From: DATMRS01 sp035566015
GTDB taxonomy: Bacteria; Pseudomonadota; Alphaproteobacteria; Sphingomonadales; Sphingomonadaceae
Reading direction: 5' to 3'
Assembly (NCBI GenBank): GCA_035566015.1
Contig: DATMRS010000014.1
Span: 41,597 to 105,596 of the forward strand
Length of the DNA: 64,000 nucleotides
The position numbers were made by a program, and so were the translations under genes. Positions within the stretch are counted from its first letter, which is position 1; each line of letters begins with the position of its first letter. Below, one piece after another: positions 1-8,672 of this stretch. Below the pieces are notes generated by a model. It was not told the DNA's origin. It did no database searches and saw only the letters and a program-made list of their open reading frames with translations.

Positions 1-1
1 G

Positions 2-343
2 GGGCTGCACGTCGCCGTCATCCTCGCGGGCCATGAATCGATCTGGTCTTTCTCGATCTTCCAGGCATTGACGATGGGTTGCTTCGGCCTTGCCGGCTCG
101 AACTTCGGATCGATGGCGATGGAGCCGGTCGGTCATATCGCGGGCACGGCCTCGTCGATCCAGGGCTTCATCTCCACGATCGGCGGCGCCGCGATCGGCA
201 TCGTCATCGGCCAGAACTTCGACGGCACCACCCTGCCCGTCGCATTCGGTTATTTCGCGCTCGGCCTCGCCGCCATCCTGGTGGTGCTGGTGACGGAAAA
301 GGGACGATTGTTCCGCCCGCATCACGCGGTTGCCGCCGCCTGA
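2..343 (+). CDS. Bcr/CflA-type multidrug efflux MFS transporter, C-terminal part
   Basis: The reading frame is open from the left edge and ends in TGA, so only the last 113 or so residues are visible. They hold the last membrane segments of a major facilitator transporter. The stretch MEPVGHIAGTASSIQGFIST resembles the conserved region late in Bcr/CflA drug:proton antiporters, followed by IGGAAIGIVIGQNFDGT and a last hydrophobic helix FGYFALGLAAILVVLV. The protein would sit in the inner membrane and export drugs or metabolites. The substrate cannot be read from this fragment. The family call is fairly safe; the gene start lies outside the window. Confidence 0.8.
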   Translation, partial: GLHVAVILAGHESIWSFSIFQALTMGCFGLAGSNFGSMAMEPVGHIAGTASSIQGFISTIGGAAIGIVIGQNFDGTTLPVAFGYFALGLAAILVVLVTEKGRLFRPHHAVAAA

Positions 344-450
344 TCCACCGCCAGAATGGTTTCGTTTCGCTAAGAGGCAAGCCGGACGGTTGCCCCCCGC
401 CGGCGGCGGCCCCATGTGACGATGCGAGCTTCGTTCGGATGAGGGACACA

Positions 451-1875
451 ATGAAGAGCTATCTGAAACAATATATCGGCGGCCAATGGGTCGACAGCGA
501 AGGCGGCCGGCGCCACACCGTCGTCAATCCCGCCACCGAAGAGCCGGTGAGCGAAGTCGTCCTTGGCTCCGCCGCTGACGTCGACAAGGCCGTCGCTGCC
601 GCGCGCGCCGCCTTCGAAAGCTTTTCGCAGACCACGAAAGAGGAGCGGATCGCGCTGCTCGAGCGGATCACCGAGGAATATAAGAAGCGCATTCCCGATA
701 TCGCGCAGGCGATCTCGGAGGAGATGGGCTGCCCGATTTCGGTCGCCAGCACCGCGCAGTCGGGCTCGGGCCTCGGCCATCTCGGTTCCGCGCTCCAGGC
801 GCTCAAGGATTTTAGGTTCGAGGAATCGACCGGCGAGAACAAGGTCGTCTATGAGCCGATCGGCGTCGTCGCGCTGATCACGCCGTGGAACTGGCCGATG
901 AACCAGATCGTCGCCAAGGTCGCCCCCTGCCTTGCGGCGGGCAATTGCGCGATCCTGAAACCGTCGGAGCAGACGCCGGGTTCGGCCGCGATCTTCGCCG
1001 AGGTGCTCGACGCGGCGGGCGTGCCGGCGGGCGTGTTCAACCTCGTTCAGGGCGACGGTCCGGGCGTGGGCGAGGCGCTGGCGCGGCATCCGGGCATCGA
1101 CATGATCAGTTTCACCGGATCGACGCGTGCGGGCATCCAGGTCGCCACCAACGCGGCTGCAACCGTGAAGCGCGTCCATCAGGAGCTGGGCGGCAAATCG
1201 CCGAACATCATCCTCGAAGGCACCCCGCTCGACGTAGCGCTGCCCGGCGGCATCGGCGGTCTCCTGCTCAACTCGGGCCAGAGCTGCATCGCGCCGACGC
1301 GGCTTCTCGTCCATCGTTCGCAGCATGACGAGGCGGTGGAGAAGATCGCCGGCATGTTCAACGCCACCAAGGTCGACGATCCCGCCAAGGAAGGCGATCA
1401 TATCGGCCCGGTCGTCAACAAGCCGCAGTTCGAGAAGATCCAGGGCCTGATCGAAAAGGGCGTGGCCGAAGGCGCGACGCTCGCCGCTGGTGGCCCCGGC
1501 CGGCCGGAGGGCAAGGACAAGGGCTATTATGTCCGCCCGACCCTCTTCGCCAATGTCTCGAACGACATGACGATCGCGCGCGAGGAGATTTTCGGCCCGG
1601 TTCTGGTCGTTATCCCCTATGACAGCGACGAAGAAGCGGTGAAGATCGCCAACGACACGCCTTACGGCCTCGGCGCCTATATCGCCGGCGATCCGGCGCG
1701 GGCGGGCAAGATCGTCCCGAAAATCCGCGCGGGCAGCGTGTTCGTCAACGCCGGCGGGCTCGACTTCAACTCGCCGTTCGGCGGCTATAAGCAGTCTGGC
1801 AATGGCCGCGAGTTCGGCAAGTTCGGCCTCGCGGAGTTCCTCGAAACCAAGTCGGTGATTGGTCAGGTCGTCTGA
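451..1875 (+). CDS. aldehyde dehydrogenase family protein
   Basis: 474 residues, the usual length for NAD(P)-dependent aldehyde dehydrogenases, which oxidise aldehydes to acids in the cytoplasm. The expected elements are in order: the cofactor-binding ITPWNWPMN, the general base Glu245 in HQELGGKSPN, the catalytic Cys279 in NSGQSCIAPTR, and EEIFGPVLVVIPY near the end. I chose ATG 451 because the protein aligns from MKSYLKQYIGGQWVDS; ATG 439 in the same frame would add four residues (MRDT). The gene stands alone between an efflux gene and a strong terminator. The substrate is unknown; the GQSC motif and the N-terminus resemble broad-specificity members, so no gene symbol is given. Confidence 0.9.
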   Translation: MKSYLKQYIGGQWVDSEGGRRHTVVNPATEEPVSEVVLGSAADVDKAVAAARAAFESFSQTTKEERIALLERITEEYKKRIPDIAQAISEEMGCPISVASTAQSGSGLGHLGSALQALKDFRFEESTGENKVVYEPIGVVALITPWNWPMNQIVAKVAPCLAAGNCAILKPSEQTPGSAAIFAEVLDAAGVPAGVFNLVQGDGPGVGEALARHPGIDMISFTGSTRAGIQVATNAAATVKRVHQELGGKSPNIILEGTPLDVALPGGIGGLLLNSGQSCIAPTRLLVHRSQHDEAVEKIAGMFNATKVDDPAKEGDHIGPVVNKPQFEKIQGLIEKGVAEGATLAAGGPGRPEGKDKGYYVRPTLFANVSNDMTIAREEIFGPVLVVIPYDSDEEAVKIANDTPYGLGAYIAGDPARAGKIVPKIRAGSVFVNAGGLDFNSPFGGYKQSGNGREFGKFGLAEFLETKSVIGQVV

Positions 1876-1893
1876 TCCTGCCGACCGGATGGA

Positions 1894-1933
1894 AGGCCCG
1901 GCCTGCACCTTCGGGAGCAGGCCGGGCTTTTTA
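1894..1933 (+). terminator. Rho-independent terminator after the aldehyde dehydrogenase
   Basis: An 11-bp perfect GC-rich stem, GCCCGGCCTGC (1896-1906) pairing with GCAGGCCGGGC (1917-1927), has a 10-nt loop and is followed at once by five T. It starts about 20 nt after the stop codon. It also separates the rightward gene from the leftward xthA, which ends nine bases further on. Confidence 0.93.
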
Positions 1934-1941
1934 TATGCGCC

Positions 1942-2727
1942 CTACGCCTCGTCGCGCAGGATCACCCAGGTCGGTGCGTGATCGCTCGCCTTCTCGCGGC
2001 CGCGCGCTTCCTTGTCGACGCCGGCGTCGAGCAGGCGATCGGCCGCCATCGGGCTCAGCAACAGATGATCGATGCGGAAGCCCGCGTCACGCGCCCATGC
2101 GCCCGCCTGATAGTCCCAGAAAGTGTAGACGGGACCCACCGGATGTCGGGCGCGGATCGCGTCGGTCCAACCCTGATAGAGCAAGGTGCGATAAGCGCTG
2201 CGGCTTTCGGGCTGGCTCAATGCGTCGAGCGCCATTGCCCGCGCAGAGAAGACATCGTCGGTGGAATCGGTGGGGATCACATTATAATCGCCCGCGAGCA
2301 CCATGGGCGCCTCCTCTTCGAGCAGGTTTTGTGCGTGCCGGGCGAGCGCGGCGAACCAGGCGAGCTTGTAATCGAATTTCGGCCCCGGCTGGGGATTGCC
2401 GTTGGGCAAATAGATCGCACCCACCACCACGCCATGCACCAAGGCTTCGACATAGCGGCTGTGGCCCGGGTCGGGGTCATCGGGCAAGCCTCGCCGCCGC
2501 TCGACCGGTTCGGCGCCCCGGCCGAGGATTGCGACGCCGTTGAAGCCCTTCTGCCCGTGCCAGACCGCGCCATAACCCGCATCGCGGATCGCCGCCTCGG
2601 GAAATTTGGTATCATCGGCCTTGAGTTCCTGCAGGCAGACAATATCGGGCTTCGTCTCCTCCAGCCATTCGAGAAGGCGCGGCAGCCGCGCGTTGATGCC
2701 ATTGACGTTGAAGGTCGCGATTTTCAT
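1942..2727 (-). CDS. xthA: exodeoxyribonuclease III (AP endonuclease)
   Basis: 261 residues of the endonuclease/exonuclease/phosphatase fold. The enzyme cuts the DNA backbone 5' of abasic sites and removes nucleotides from 3' ends in base excision repair. It starts MKIATFNVNGINARLP, typical of ExoIII. Catalytic motifs are all present: metal-binding Glu in LQELKADD, IYLPNGNP, the GDYNVIPTD Asp/Asn pair, DAGFRIDHLL, and the final SDHAP with the catalytic His. The gene is the last of a leftward run with erpA 41 nt upstream. Nothing suggests it is damaged. Confidence 0.95.
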   Translation of the reverse strand: MKIATFNVNGINARLPRLLEWLEETKPDIVCLQELKADDTKFPEAAIRDAGYGAVWHGQKGFNGVAILGRGAEPVERRRGLPDDPDPGHSRYVEALVHGVVVGAIYLPNGNPQPGPKFDYKLAWFAALARHAQNLLEEEAPMVLAGDYNVIPTDSTDDVFSARAMALDALSQPESRSAYRTLLYQGWTDAIRARHPVGPVYTFWDYQAGAWARDAGFRIDHLLLSPMAADRLLDAGVDKEARGREKASDHAPTWVILRDEA

Positions 2728-2768
2728 GGGGGCGTTCTAGCCGGCCGTCCCCTTGGCGTCACCCGCGA

Positions 2769-3104
2769 TCAGATCGAAAAGCTCGATCCGCAGCCGCAAC
2801 CCGAGGCCGCATTGGGATTGGTGACGCGAAACGCCGCACCGCCCAGCGATTCGACGAAATCGACTGCCGCGCCCTGCACCAGATCGAGGCTCATCGGATC
2901 GACGATGAGGCGGACGCCGTCCCGCTCGGCCACCGCATCGTCCTCCTCGATCGCCTCAGCGAGATCGAAGCGATATTGGAAGCCCGCGCAGCCGCCACCA
3001 TCGACGGCAAGGCGGAGAATCGCCGGCTTCTGCTGCCGCTCCGCAATCCAGGCTACCCGCTTCGCGGCCGCGGGCGTGATATCGATGACAGGGGTGTCGC
3101 TCAT
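2769..3104 (-). CDS. erpA: iron-sulfur cluster insertion protein, HesB/IscA family
   Basis: 111 residues beginning MSDTPVIDITPAAAKRV. A-type carriers of this family pass Fe-S clusters to apoproteins. The three conserved cysteines are present: one in GGGCAGFQYRF and two in the near-terminal GCGCGSSFSI. An upstream extension is open in frame to 3290 but its sequence is low-complexity and unlike the family, so I chose ATG 3104. ErpA is the most likely identity because the C-terminus NPNAASGCGCGSSFSI is ErpA-like; SufA/IscA cannot be fully excluded without a tree. Confidence 0.9.
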   Translation of the reverse strand: MSDTPVIDITPAAAKRVAWIAERQQKPAILRLAVDGGGCAGFQYRFDLAEAIEEDDAVAERDGVRLIVDPMSLDLVQGAAVDFVESLGGAAFRVTNPNAASGCGCGSSFSI

Positions 3105-3165
3105 GCCGTCAAGATAGGCCGAGGCAGGCCGCGCGACAACCGTTCCGGCGGCGCCCCCTCTTTCC

Positions 3166-4320
3166 CTATTCGTCGGGGCCGCCCATCGCCATCTGGGTCG
3201 CCTTGGCGCGACGCTGGATCGAGGCGAGGTAATCGGCGGACTGGAGGAAAGGCAGCGGGTTGACGGCATGGCCGTCGAGCCGGACTTCATAATGGAGATG
3301 CGATCCGGTCGACCGACCGGTGGAGCCCATCTTGGCTATCAGATCGCCGCGTTTCACATGCTGGCCGACATGGACGAGGATTTTGGAGAGGTGGCCGTAG
3401 CGCGTCTCGATACCCTTGCCATGCTCGAGCTGGACGAGATTGCCATAGCCCCGCGCCCAGCCGGCGCGGCCGACGACGCCGTCGGCGGTGGCATAGACTG
3501 GCGTACCCATCGGCCCGGCGAGATCGATGCCCGAATGCATCGCCGCCGAGCCGCGGAACGGATCGGAACGGACGCCAAAGGGACTGCTGAAGACGATATC
3601 GCGCACCGGGCGCTGGGAGGGAACCGCCATCACCCCCTGTTCGAGCTGATCGAGCTTCTTCCACGACAGGAAGAGCGCCTTGAACTGCGGGTCGCCGTCA
3701 GTAGCCTTGTCGACGGCCTCATAGGGGCCACCCTTGGCGGCCTGCGTATCGATCCGGAAGCGGCGCGGGTTGATACCGAGCTTGCGAAGCTGGCCGACCA
3801 TCGATTTGTAACGGCTGTCCGCCGTCTCGCGCGCCTGCTCGACCAGAGCGAGCTGCTTTTCGGCAACGCGGTCGAGCGGGGCGGCGATCGCGTTCGCCCG
3901 GCTCGACGCGATCAGGTCGCCCTCGGCGGGCAGCAGGCTGGACAGCGTCGCCGCGTCGGTCTTGCCGGCGACAATCGCGCCGATCAACTTCTGGCGTTGC
4001 TCAAGCCGCTCGGCGGCGAGAGCGGCTTCCTGCTTCGCGGCGGCATAGTCGGCCTCGATCTTCGCGACGCGGGTACGCATTGCGGCGACCTGCGCGTGAT
4101 TGGCGTCGGTCGCGGGGTGGGCGACGAAAATCTGGATCGCGGCGAAAATGCTCCAGCCCAGCAGGAGAAGCATTGCCAGCGCCAGGCCAATGAGGAGCCG
4201 TGTGCCGACATGGAAGCGCCGGAAACTCGCACCATCGTGGAAGAAGAGATCGCGGGGGCGAAAGAACTGTTGGAACCGCATGCCGAACGCTGCGTTCAAA
4301 CGAGAGGAAACGAAGGTCAT
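3166..4320 (-). CDS. M23 family peptidoglycan endopeptidase, membrane anchored
   Basis: 384 residues. One membrane segment lies at about 38-62 (LLIGLALAMLLLLGWSIFAA), followed by an Ala/Glu/Arg-rich coiled coil (about 80-160) and a C-terminal LytM domain. The zinc and catalytic residues are intact: HSGIDLAGP, the RYGHLS region and GSHLHYEV. Such proteins cut peptide cross-links in peptidoglycan or act in division and envelope growth. ATG 4320 is chosen because GGGGGA lies just upstream and the sequence before it is not protein-like. The coiled coil plus intact LytM resembles Csd/MepM-type enzymes rather than catalytically dead EnvC activators. Confidence 0.9.
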   Translation of the reverse strand: MTFVSSRLNAAFGMRFQQFFRPRDLFFHDGASFRRFHVGTRLLIGLALAMLLLLGWSIFAAIQIFVAHPATDANHAQVAAMRTRVAKIEADYAAAKQEAALAAERLEQRQKLIGAIVAGKTDAATLSSLLPAEGDLIASSRANAIAAPLDRVAEKQLALVEQARETADSRYKSMVGQLRKLGINPRRFRIDTQAAKGGPYEAVDKATDGDPQFKALFLSWKKLDQLEQGVMAVPSQRPVRDIVFSSPFGVRSDPFRGSAAMHSGIDLAGPMGTPVYATADGVVGRAGWARGYGNLVQLEHGKGIETRYGHLSKILVHVGQHVKRGDLIAKMGSTGRSTGSHLHYEVRLDGHAVNPLPFLQSADYLASIQRRAKATQMAMGGPDE

Positions 4321-4405
4321 TAAATCCCCCGGCGCGACCAATCGGGCCATTTGGCCCCACCTGAGCACGCGGCATGGAGCGGTTAATCGAATGTCTGGCA
4401 GGCGG

Positions 4406-5242
4406 TTACGGCCGTCCTGCCGGCGTGGCGTCGTTGTGGGTGCAGCCATCCGCGGGGGCAAGAACAGCGTAGAAGTCTTTCGTTAGGCCGGCTGACTCGC
4501 GCGCCGAGTCGTTGAATGGCGGCTTAATCCGTCCCCCGAAATGACATGAAACCAGCCGTCGCCACTCAGGCGCAGGATCGATTCGCCGGGCGGCGCAGAG
4601 GGATTCGAACCAGCGGACGCCCGCCGCCACATGACGCACCTCGTCACGCAGGATACGGCCGAGAATGCGCGCGGATGCTTCATCGCCTGCTGTCTCGAAA
4701 CGCGCGATCATCGCCGGTGTCACGTCCAACCCGCGCGCCTCCAGCACCATCGGCACGATGGCGAGCCGCGCGAGCGGATCATGCGCCGTATCGGCCGCCG
4801 CCTCCCACAGCCCGTCATGCGCCGGCAGATCCCCATAAGCGGCGCCCAAGGCGCGCAAACGCCGCGCGACGAGCGCGAAATGCATTGCCTCCTCGGTACC
4901 CACGCGCAGCCATTCGTCAGTAAACGCGCGCGGGAAATGCCTCCCGAAGCGGCCGACCAGATCGAAAGCGAGATCGATCGCCACATATTCGATATGCGCC
5001 AGCGCATGGAGCATAGCGATCCGCGTGCGCAGGCTGCCCGCCCTGCCCCGCTTGGGCATGCGTGACGGCGGCAGCAGGACGGGCGTGTCACCCAAGACCG
5101 GACGACCGGGCATAGCGACATCGAACACCCAGGCGAGCCGGCCCGTGCGCCATGCTCGCGCCGCCGCACGGGCCGCCATGACCTTCGCATGCGGCTCGGC
5201 AGCGAGGAGCACCTCGCAGGCGGCCCCGGCTAGCGTCTCCAT
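4406..5242 (-). CDS. DUF455 family ferritin-like protein
   Basis: 278 residues that fit the DUF455 group, a helical ferritin-like fold thought to bind two metal ions. Candidate ligands are Glu and His in LAHIEYVAIDLA, TEEAMHFALV, the E in MVLEARGLDV and RDEVRHVAAG, which is the expected EExxH-like pattern in paired helices. The biochemical role is unknown; related proteins sit near tRNA-modifying MiaE-type enzymes in fold space. The ATG lies one base after the TGA of the peroxiredoxin gene (TGA-A-ATG), so the two are probably translated from one message. Confidence 0.85.
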   Translation of the reverse strand: METLAGAACEVLLAAEPHAKVMAARAAARAWRTGRLAWVFDVAMPGRPVLGDTPVLLPPSRMPKRGRAGSLRTRIAMLHALAHIEYVAIDLAFDLVGRFGRHFPRAFTDEWLRVGTEEAMHFALVARRLRALGAAYGDLPAHDGLWEAAADTAHDPLARLAIVPMVLEARGLDVTPAMIARFETAGDEASARILGRILRDEVRHVAAGVRWFESLCAARRIDPAPEWRRLVSCHFGGRIKPPFNDSARESAGLTKDFYAVLAPADGCTHNDATPAGRP

Positions 5243-5243
5243 T

Positions 5244-5714
5244 TCAGGTCAGTGCACGGGCGGCGGCAAGCACCTCCTCGGCATGGCCGGGCACCTTCAC
5301 CTTGCGCCAGACGCGCGCGATCCGCCCGTCCTTGTCGATCAGGAAGGTCGCGCGCTCGATTCCCATATATTTGCGACCATACATATTCTTTTCGACCCAG
5401 ACGTCGAACGCCTCGCACACCGACCCGTCCGCGTCGGTCGCCAGCGTCACCCGCAGCGAATATTTTTCAATGAATTTAGCATGACTTTTCGGGGAATCCT
5501 TCGAAACGCCGACAACCGGCGTGCCAGCCAGATCGAAGGCGCCGGCAAGCTCCGAAAAGGACTGCGCCTCGGCGGTGCAACCCGACGTATCGTCCTTGGG
5601 ATAGAAATAGAGGACAAGCGGCCGGCCACGCGTCTCGGAAAGCCTCATATTCCCGCCATCGGCGGTCTGCAGCGTCACATCGGGGGTGATATCGCCTGTC
5701 TCGAGCATTTTCAT
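5244..5714 (-). CDS. bcp: thioredoxin-dependent peroxiredoxin, BCP/PrxQ type
   Basis: 156 residues with the thioredoxin fold of bacterioferritin comigratory proteins, which reduce hydrogen peroxide and organic peroxides. The peroxidatic cysteine is in DDTSGCTAEAQSF. The second cysteine often found five residues later is a serine or glutamine here; the only other cysteine is in DGSVCEAFDVW, so this may be a 1-Cys form or use that distant residue. Start ATG 5714 has AGGAAGG six bases upstream and overlaps the glnE stop (ATGA). The DUF455 gene follows after one base. Confidence 0.92.
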   Translation of the reverse strand: MKMLETGDITPDVTLQTADGGNMRLSETRGRPLVLYFYPKDDTSGCTAEAQSFSELAGAFDLAGTPVVGVSKDSPKSHAKFIEKYSLRVTLATDADGSVCEAFDVWVEKNMYGRKYMGIERATFLIDKDGRIARVWRKVKVPGHAEEVLAAARALT

Positions 5715-8428
5715 GATCCTTCCTGTTGCGCACCGGCCGAGGCGCGGCGCCATTCGGCCGAGATGATGTCACGCGCGGCGGCATAGGCCGCGACAAGCCC
5801 GTCCCAATCGGCCTCACCGCATGCCAACGCAACCAGCTCGCGCGAGATTTCCGGCGGCTCGTCAGCATCGGGCGAGACGAGACGCAGCGTCACCAGCATG
5901 CGCCCCAGCAGATTATGCGCATCGAGCAGGGCGGGCGAAACAAGCCCCGCTTCCGCAAGCGCGGCAATCGCCCCCGGCAAACTCGGCTCCAGACCGGCGG
6001 CATGGCGGAGTTGCATCAGATGCACGGCAAACTCGCAATCGACCAGGCCGCCCTCGATCAGCTTCACGTCAAAAGGGCCTTTGGGCGGCTTATGCTTCGC
6101 CATGTCGGCGCGCATCTTGACCGCATCGGCGACCAGAACGGCGGGATCGCGCGGCCGCCGCAACGTTTCGCCAATGATCGCCTCGATCCGCCCCCGCGCC
6201 TCGGCCGATCCATAGACGGTGCGCGCGCGGGTGAGTGCCATATGCTCCCAGGTCCAGGCGCTATCACGTTGATATTGATCGAAGCTGTCAACCGATACGG
6301 CCAGCAGCCCTTGCGCGCCCGACGGGCGCAGGCGCGTATCGATCTCATACAACGGCCCCGCCGCCGTCGGCACACTGAGCGCGCCCGTCACGCGCTGGGC
6401 GAGACGATTGAAATATTGCGTGGCGCCAAGCGGCTTCGGCCCGTCCGATTCGGCCAGATGATCGCCGGTGAAGAGATAGATGAGATCGAGGTCCGACGCA
6501 TGGGTAAGCGCGCCTCCCCCCAATCGGCCGAGCGCCAGGATCGCCAGTTCGCCACCCGGCACACGGCCGTGCAGCGCTTCGAACTCGGCGATCGTCGCGT
6601 CGGCCAGCGCGACCAGCGCGGCTTCGGCGACACGCGAATAGCCTTGCGCCACCACCATCGGATCGGCCGCGCCTTCCACGAGTTGCGCCCCCAGCGCAAA
6701 GCGCCGCTCGCCGACGCGCTGCCGCGTGCGATCGAGCAATGCCTGATAGTCGTCATCCGCCTCACGCGCGGAAAATTCCTCTATCAGTTGTGGCAAGGGT
6801 GGTGGCGGATCGAAGGCGCTGGCGTCGATCAGGCCGTCGAGCAGCGCCGGCCGGCGGCCGAGCGCTTCCGCGAGTGTCGGGGCATGAACGAGCAGGTCCG
6901 CCACCATCCGCGCGAGCATCGGCCGTGCCTCAAGCAGGCGGAAAAGGTTGATCGCGGTGGGCAGTTTCGCGACGATGTCGTCGAACCGGTTGAGCGCGCC
7001 GTTCGGGTCGGGCGCGCGGCCGAGCGCCTCGACAAGGCCGGGCAGCACCGCTTCCAGCGCCTCGCGCGCGGCCGGGCTGCGCAGCGCCCGGACATCGCCC
7101 CGGCGCCAGGCTTCGATCCGCGCCCGCGCTGCCGCGGTATCGGCAAAGCCCGCGCTGGCGAGGGCCGCCTCCAGCCGCTCGCCATCATGCGGCAGGCCCT
7201 CGCCCTGTCCGTCGACAAGCGTGTCGTAGATGCGGCCCACCGCCTCGCTATGCGGCCGCAACAACCCGATGAGTGCTGCGCCATCGGCCACGCCATGGAG
7301 CCGCGCGGCATTGTCCAGCGCCTCGGCTTCGCGCGGCAGGCGGTGCGTCTGCCTGTCGTCGATCATCTGCAGGCGGTGCTCGATGGTGCGGTAGAGGCGA
7401 TAGCCCTTGGCCAGCACACCGGCTTCCGCCGCATCGATCCGTCCGGCGGCAGCGAGCGCGGCCAGCGCGTCCAAAGTTGCGGGTACGCGTAATTCGGACG
7501 CTCGGCCGCCGAAGATAAGCTGATGAATCTGCGCGAAGAATTCGACTTCGCGTATCCCACCCCGGCCATGTTTCAAGTCATAGCCGGGGCCGAGCAGGCG
7601 GCCTTGCGCATGATGGTCCCGGATGCGTCGGGAAATCTCGCGCACCTCGCGTACTGCGCCGTAATCGAGCGCGCGCCGCCAGATGAACGGACGGATTGCG
7701 GCGAGGAAGGCATCGCCCATGCTTTTGTCGCCCGCCGCGACACGCGATCGGATAAAAGCAGCGCGTTCCCAGGGCAGTGCACTCGATTCATAATAAGAGA
7801 TAGCAGCATTGACCGGCAACGCCATCGGGCTCGCCTCGGGCGACGGTCGCAACCGCAGATCGACCCGGAAGACATAGCCGTCGGCATCACGCGCCTGCAA
7901 CAGTTCGACGACGCGCCGCGCGATCCGCACCGCCGCCTCCACCGGCTCCTCGCGCGCGCGGCGCGGCAGCGTCTCGGGATCGAAGAGCAGAATTGGGTCG
8001 ATATCCGACGAATAATTGAGTTCGCGGCTACCATGCTTGCCCAGCGCGAGCGCGGTGAAGCCGCGCGCCTCCTCCCCCGGCGTGCGCTCCGCAATCGCCG
8101 CAGTGATCGCACGATCAAGCGCGCGGTCGGCCAGATCGCTCAGCGCCGTGACCACCTCTTCCAGCGACAGGAGGCCCGCGAGATCGCCAATCGCGAGCGC
8201 CAACGCGACGCCCTGTCGCTCGCGACGAAGCGACCGCCCTACTCCCTCATGAGTCTCGGCCTCACGCCGGGCGAGCGCGAGCGCCGTCGCCGGGCCCTCC
8301 TCGACCAGTGCCGCGACGATATCGGGTCTTTGCTCCATGGTGCGGCGCAGGAAGGGCGCATGGTCCGCCGCCCGCGCCAGTGCGTTGTCAATCGGGGGAC
8401 GAACTGTTGCCATCATGCCGCAATGCAT
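5711..8428 (-). CDS. glnE: glutamine synthetase adenylyltransferase / adenylyl-removing enzyme
   Basis: About 905 residues, slightly shorter than the enterobacterial enzyme. GlnE attaches and removes AMP on glutamine synthetase in response to PII and glutamine. Both nucleotidyltransferase centres are visible: GSRELNYSSDIDPILLFD in the N-terminal deadenylylation half and GGGALTHASDLDLIYLF in the C-terminal adenylylation half. The start is uncertain: ATG 8428, 8416 and 8413 are all possible and none has a clear ribosome site. Its stop overlaps the start of the peroxiredoxin. The partner uridylyltransferase glnD lies at the far right of this window. Confidence 0.95.
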   Translation of the reverse strand: MHCGMMATVRPPIDNALARAADHAPFLRRTMEQRPDIVAALVEEGPATALALARREAETHEGVGRSLRRERQGVALALAIGDLAGLLSLEEVVTALSDLADRALDRAITAAIAERTPGEEARGFTALALGKHGSRELNYSSDIDPILLFDPETLPRRAREEPVEAAVRIARRVVELLQARDADGYVFRVDLRLRPSPEASPMALPVNAAISYYESSALPWERAAFIRSRVAAGDKSMGDAFLAAIRPFIWRRALDYGAVREVREISRRIRDHHAQGRLLGPGYDLKHGRGGIREVEFFAQIHQLIFGGRASELRVPATLDALAALAAAGRIDAAEAGVLAKGYRLYRTIEHRLQMIDDRQTHRLPREAEALDNAARLHGVADGAALIGLLRPHSEAVGRIYDTLVDGQGEGLPHDGERLEAALASAGFADTAAARARIEAWRRGDVRALRSPAAREALEAVLPGLVEALGRAPDPNGALNRFDDIVAKLPTAINLFRLLEARPMLARMVADLLVHAPTLAEALGRRPALLDGLIDASAFDPPPPLPQLIEEFSAREADDDYQALLDRTRQRVGERRFALGAQLVEGAADPMVVAQGYSRVAEAALVALADATIAEFEALHGRVPGGELAILALGRLGGGALTHASDLDLIYLFTGDHLAESDGPKPLGATQYFNRLAQRVTGALSVPTAAGPLYEIDTRLRPSGAQGLLAVSVDSFDQYQRDSAWTWEHMALTRARTVYGSAEARGRIEAIIGETLRRPRDPAVLVADAVKMRADMAKHKPPKGPFDVKLIEGGLVDCEFAVHLMQLRHAAGLEPSLPGAIAALAEAGLVSPALLDAHNLLGRMLVTLRLVSPDADEPPEISRELVALACGEADWDGLVAAYAAARDIISAEWRRASAGAQQEGS

Positions 8429-8492
8429 AACCGTTAACCGCGCAGTAGCAAGATTTGCGCAACTCCCAGCCGCATCGGACGTTATTCAGGGC

Positions 8493-8669
8493 ATGGAATG
8501 GCGTAACTCTACCTCCGAGACGGACCGGGCGGCGCAGAAAGCGGCCGCCGATGTTGTTGCAATGCCACAAGCGCATGACGGCATCGGCAACGCGCTACGT
8601 CGTGCCTTCGTGGCGCATGGCCTGAACGTACCGGAGGAATTCGCGAAATTGCTCGCAAAATTGCACTGA
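8493..8669 (+). CDS. NepR-like anti-sigma factor paralogue
   Basis: 58 residues with a disordered start and a C-terminal half that matches the NepR helix pair: GIGNALRRAFVAHGLNVPEEF followed by AKLLAKL. In NepR the same pattern (IG..LR..Y....V...P..F..LL..L) holds EcfG until phosphorylated PhyR displaces it. A better match to NepR is encoded at 10748-10924, so this one is a divergent second copy. It points toward ecfG and stops only three bases before the ecfG stop codon, a convergent pair. CAGGG lies a few bases before the ATG. It may be a second EcfG inhibitor or a decoy; that is inference. Confidence 0.7.
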   Translation: MEWRNSTSETDRAAQKAAADVVAMPQAHDGIGNALRRAFVAHGLNVPEEFAKLLAKLH

Positions 8670-8672
8670 TTT

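Noticed and set aside
370..1908. Long open frame opposite the aldehyde dehydrogenase
   Set aside because: A shadow produced by high GC codon bias; the plus-strand frame has all catalytic motifs, the minus one is Arg/Ala/Asp-rich without any fold.
4600..4620. GGATTCGAACC resembling a tRNA T-loop
   Set aside because: Inside the DUF455 coding region with no acceptor or anticodon stem around it.
5726..7492. 588-codon open frame opposite glnE
   Set aside because: Lies fully inside glnE, whose two nucleotidyltransferase motifs are intact; composition is of a mirrored frame.
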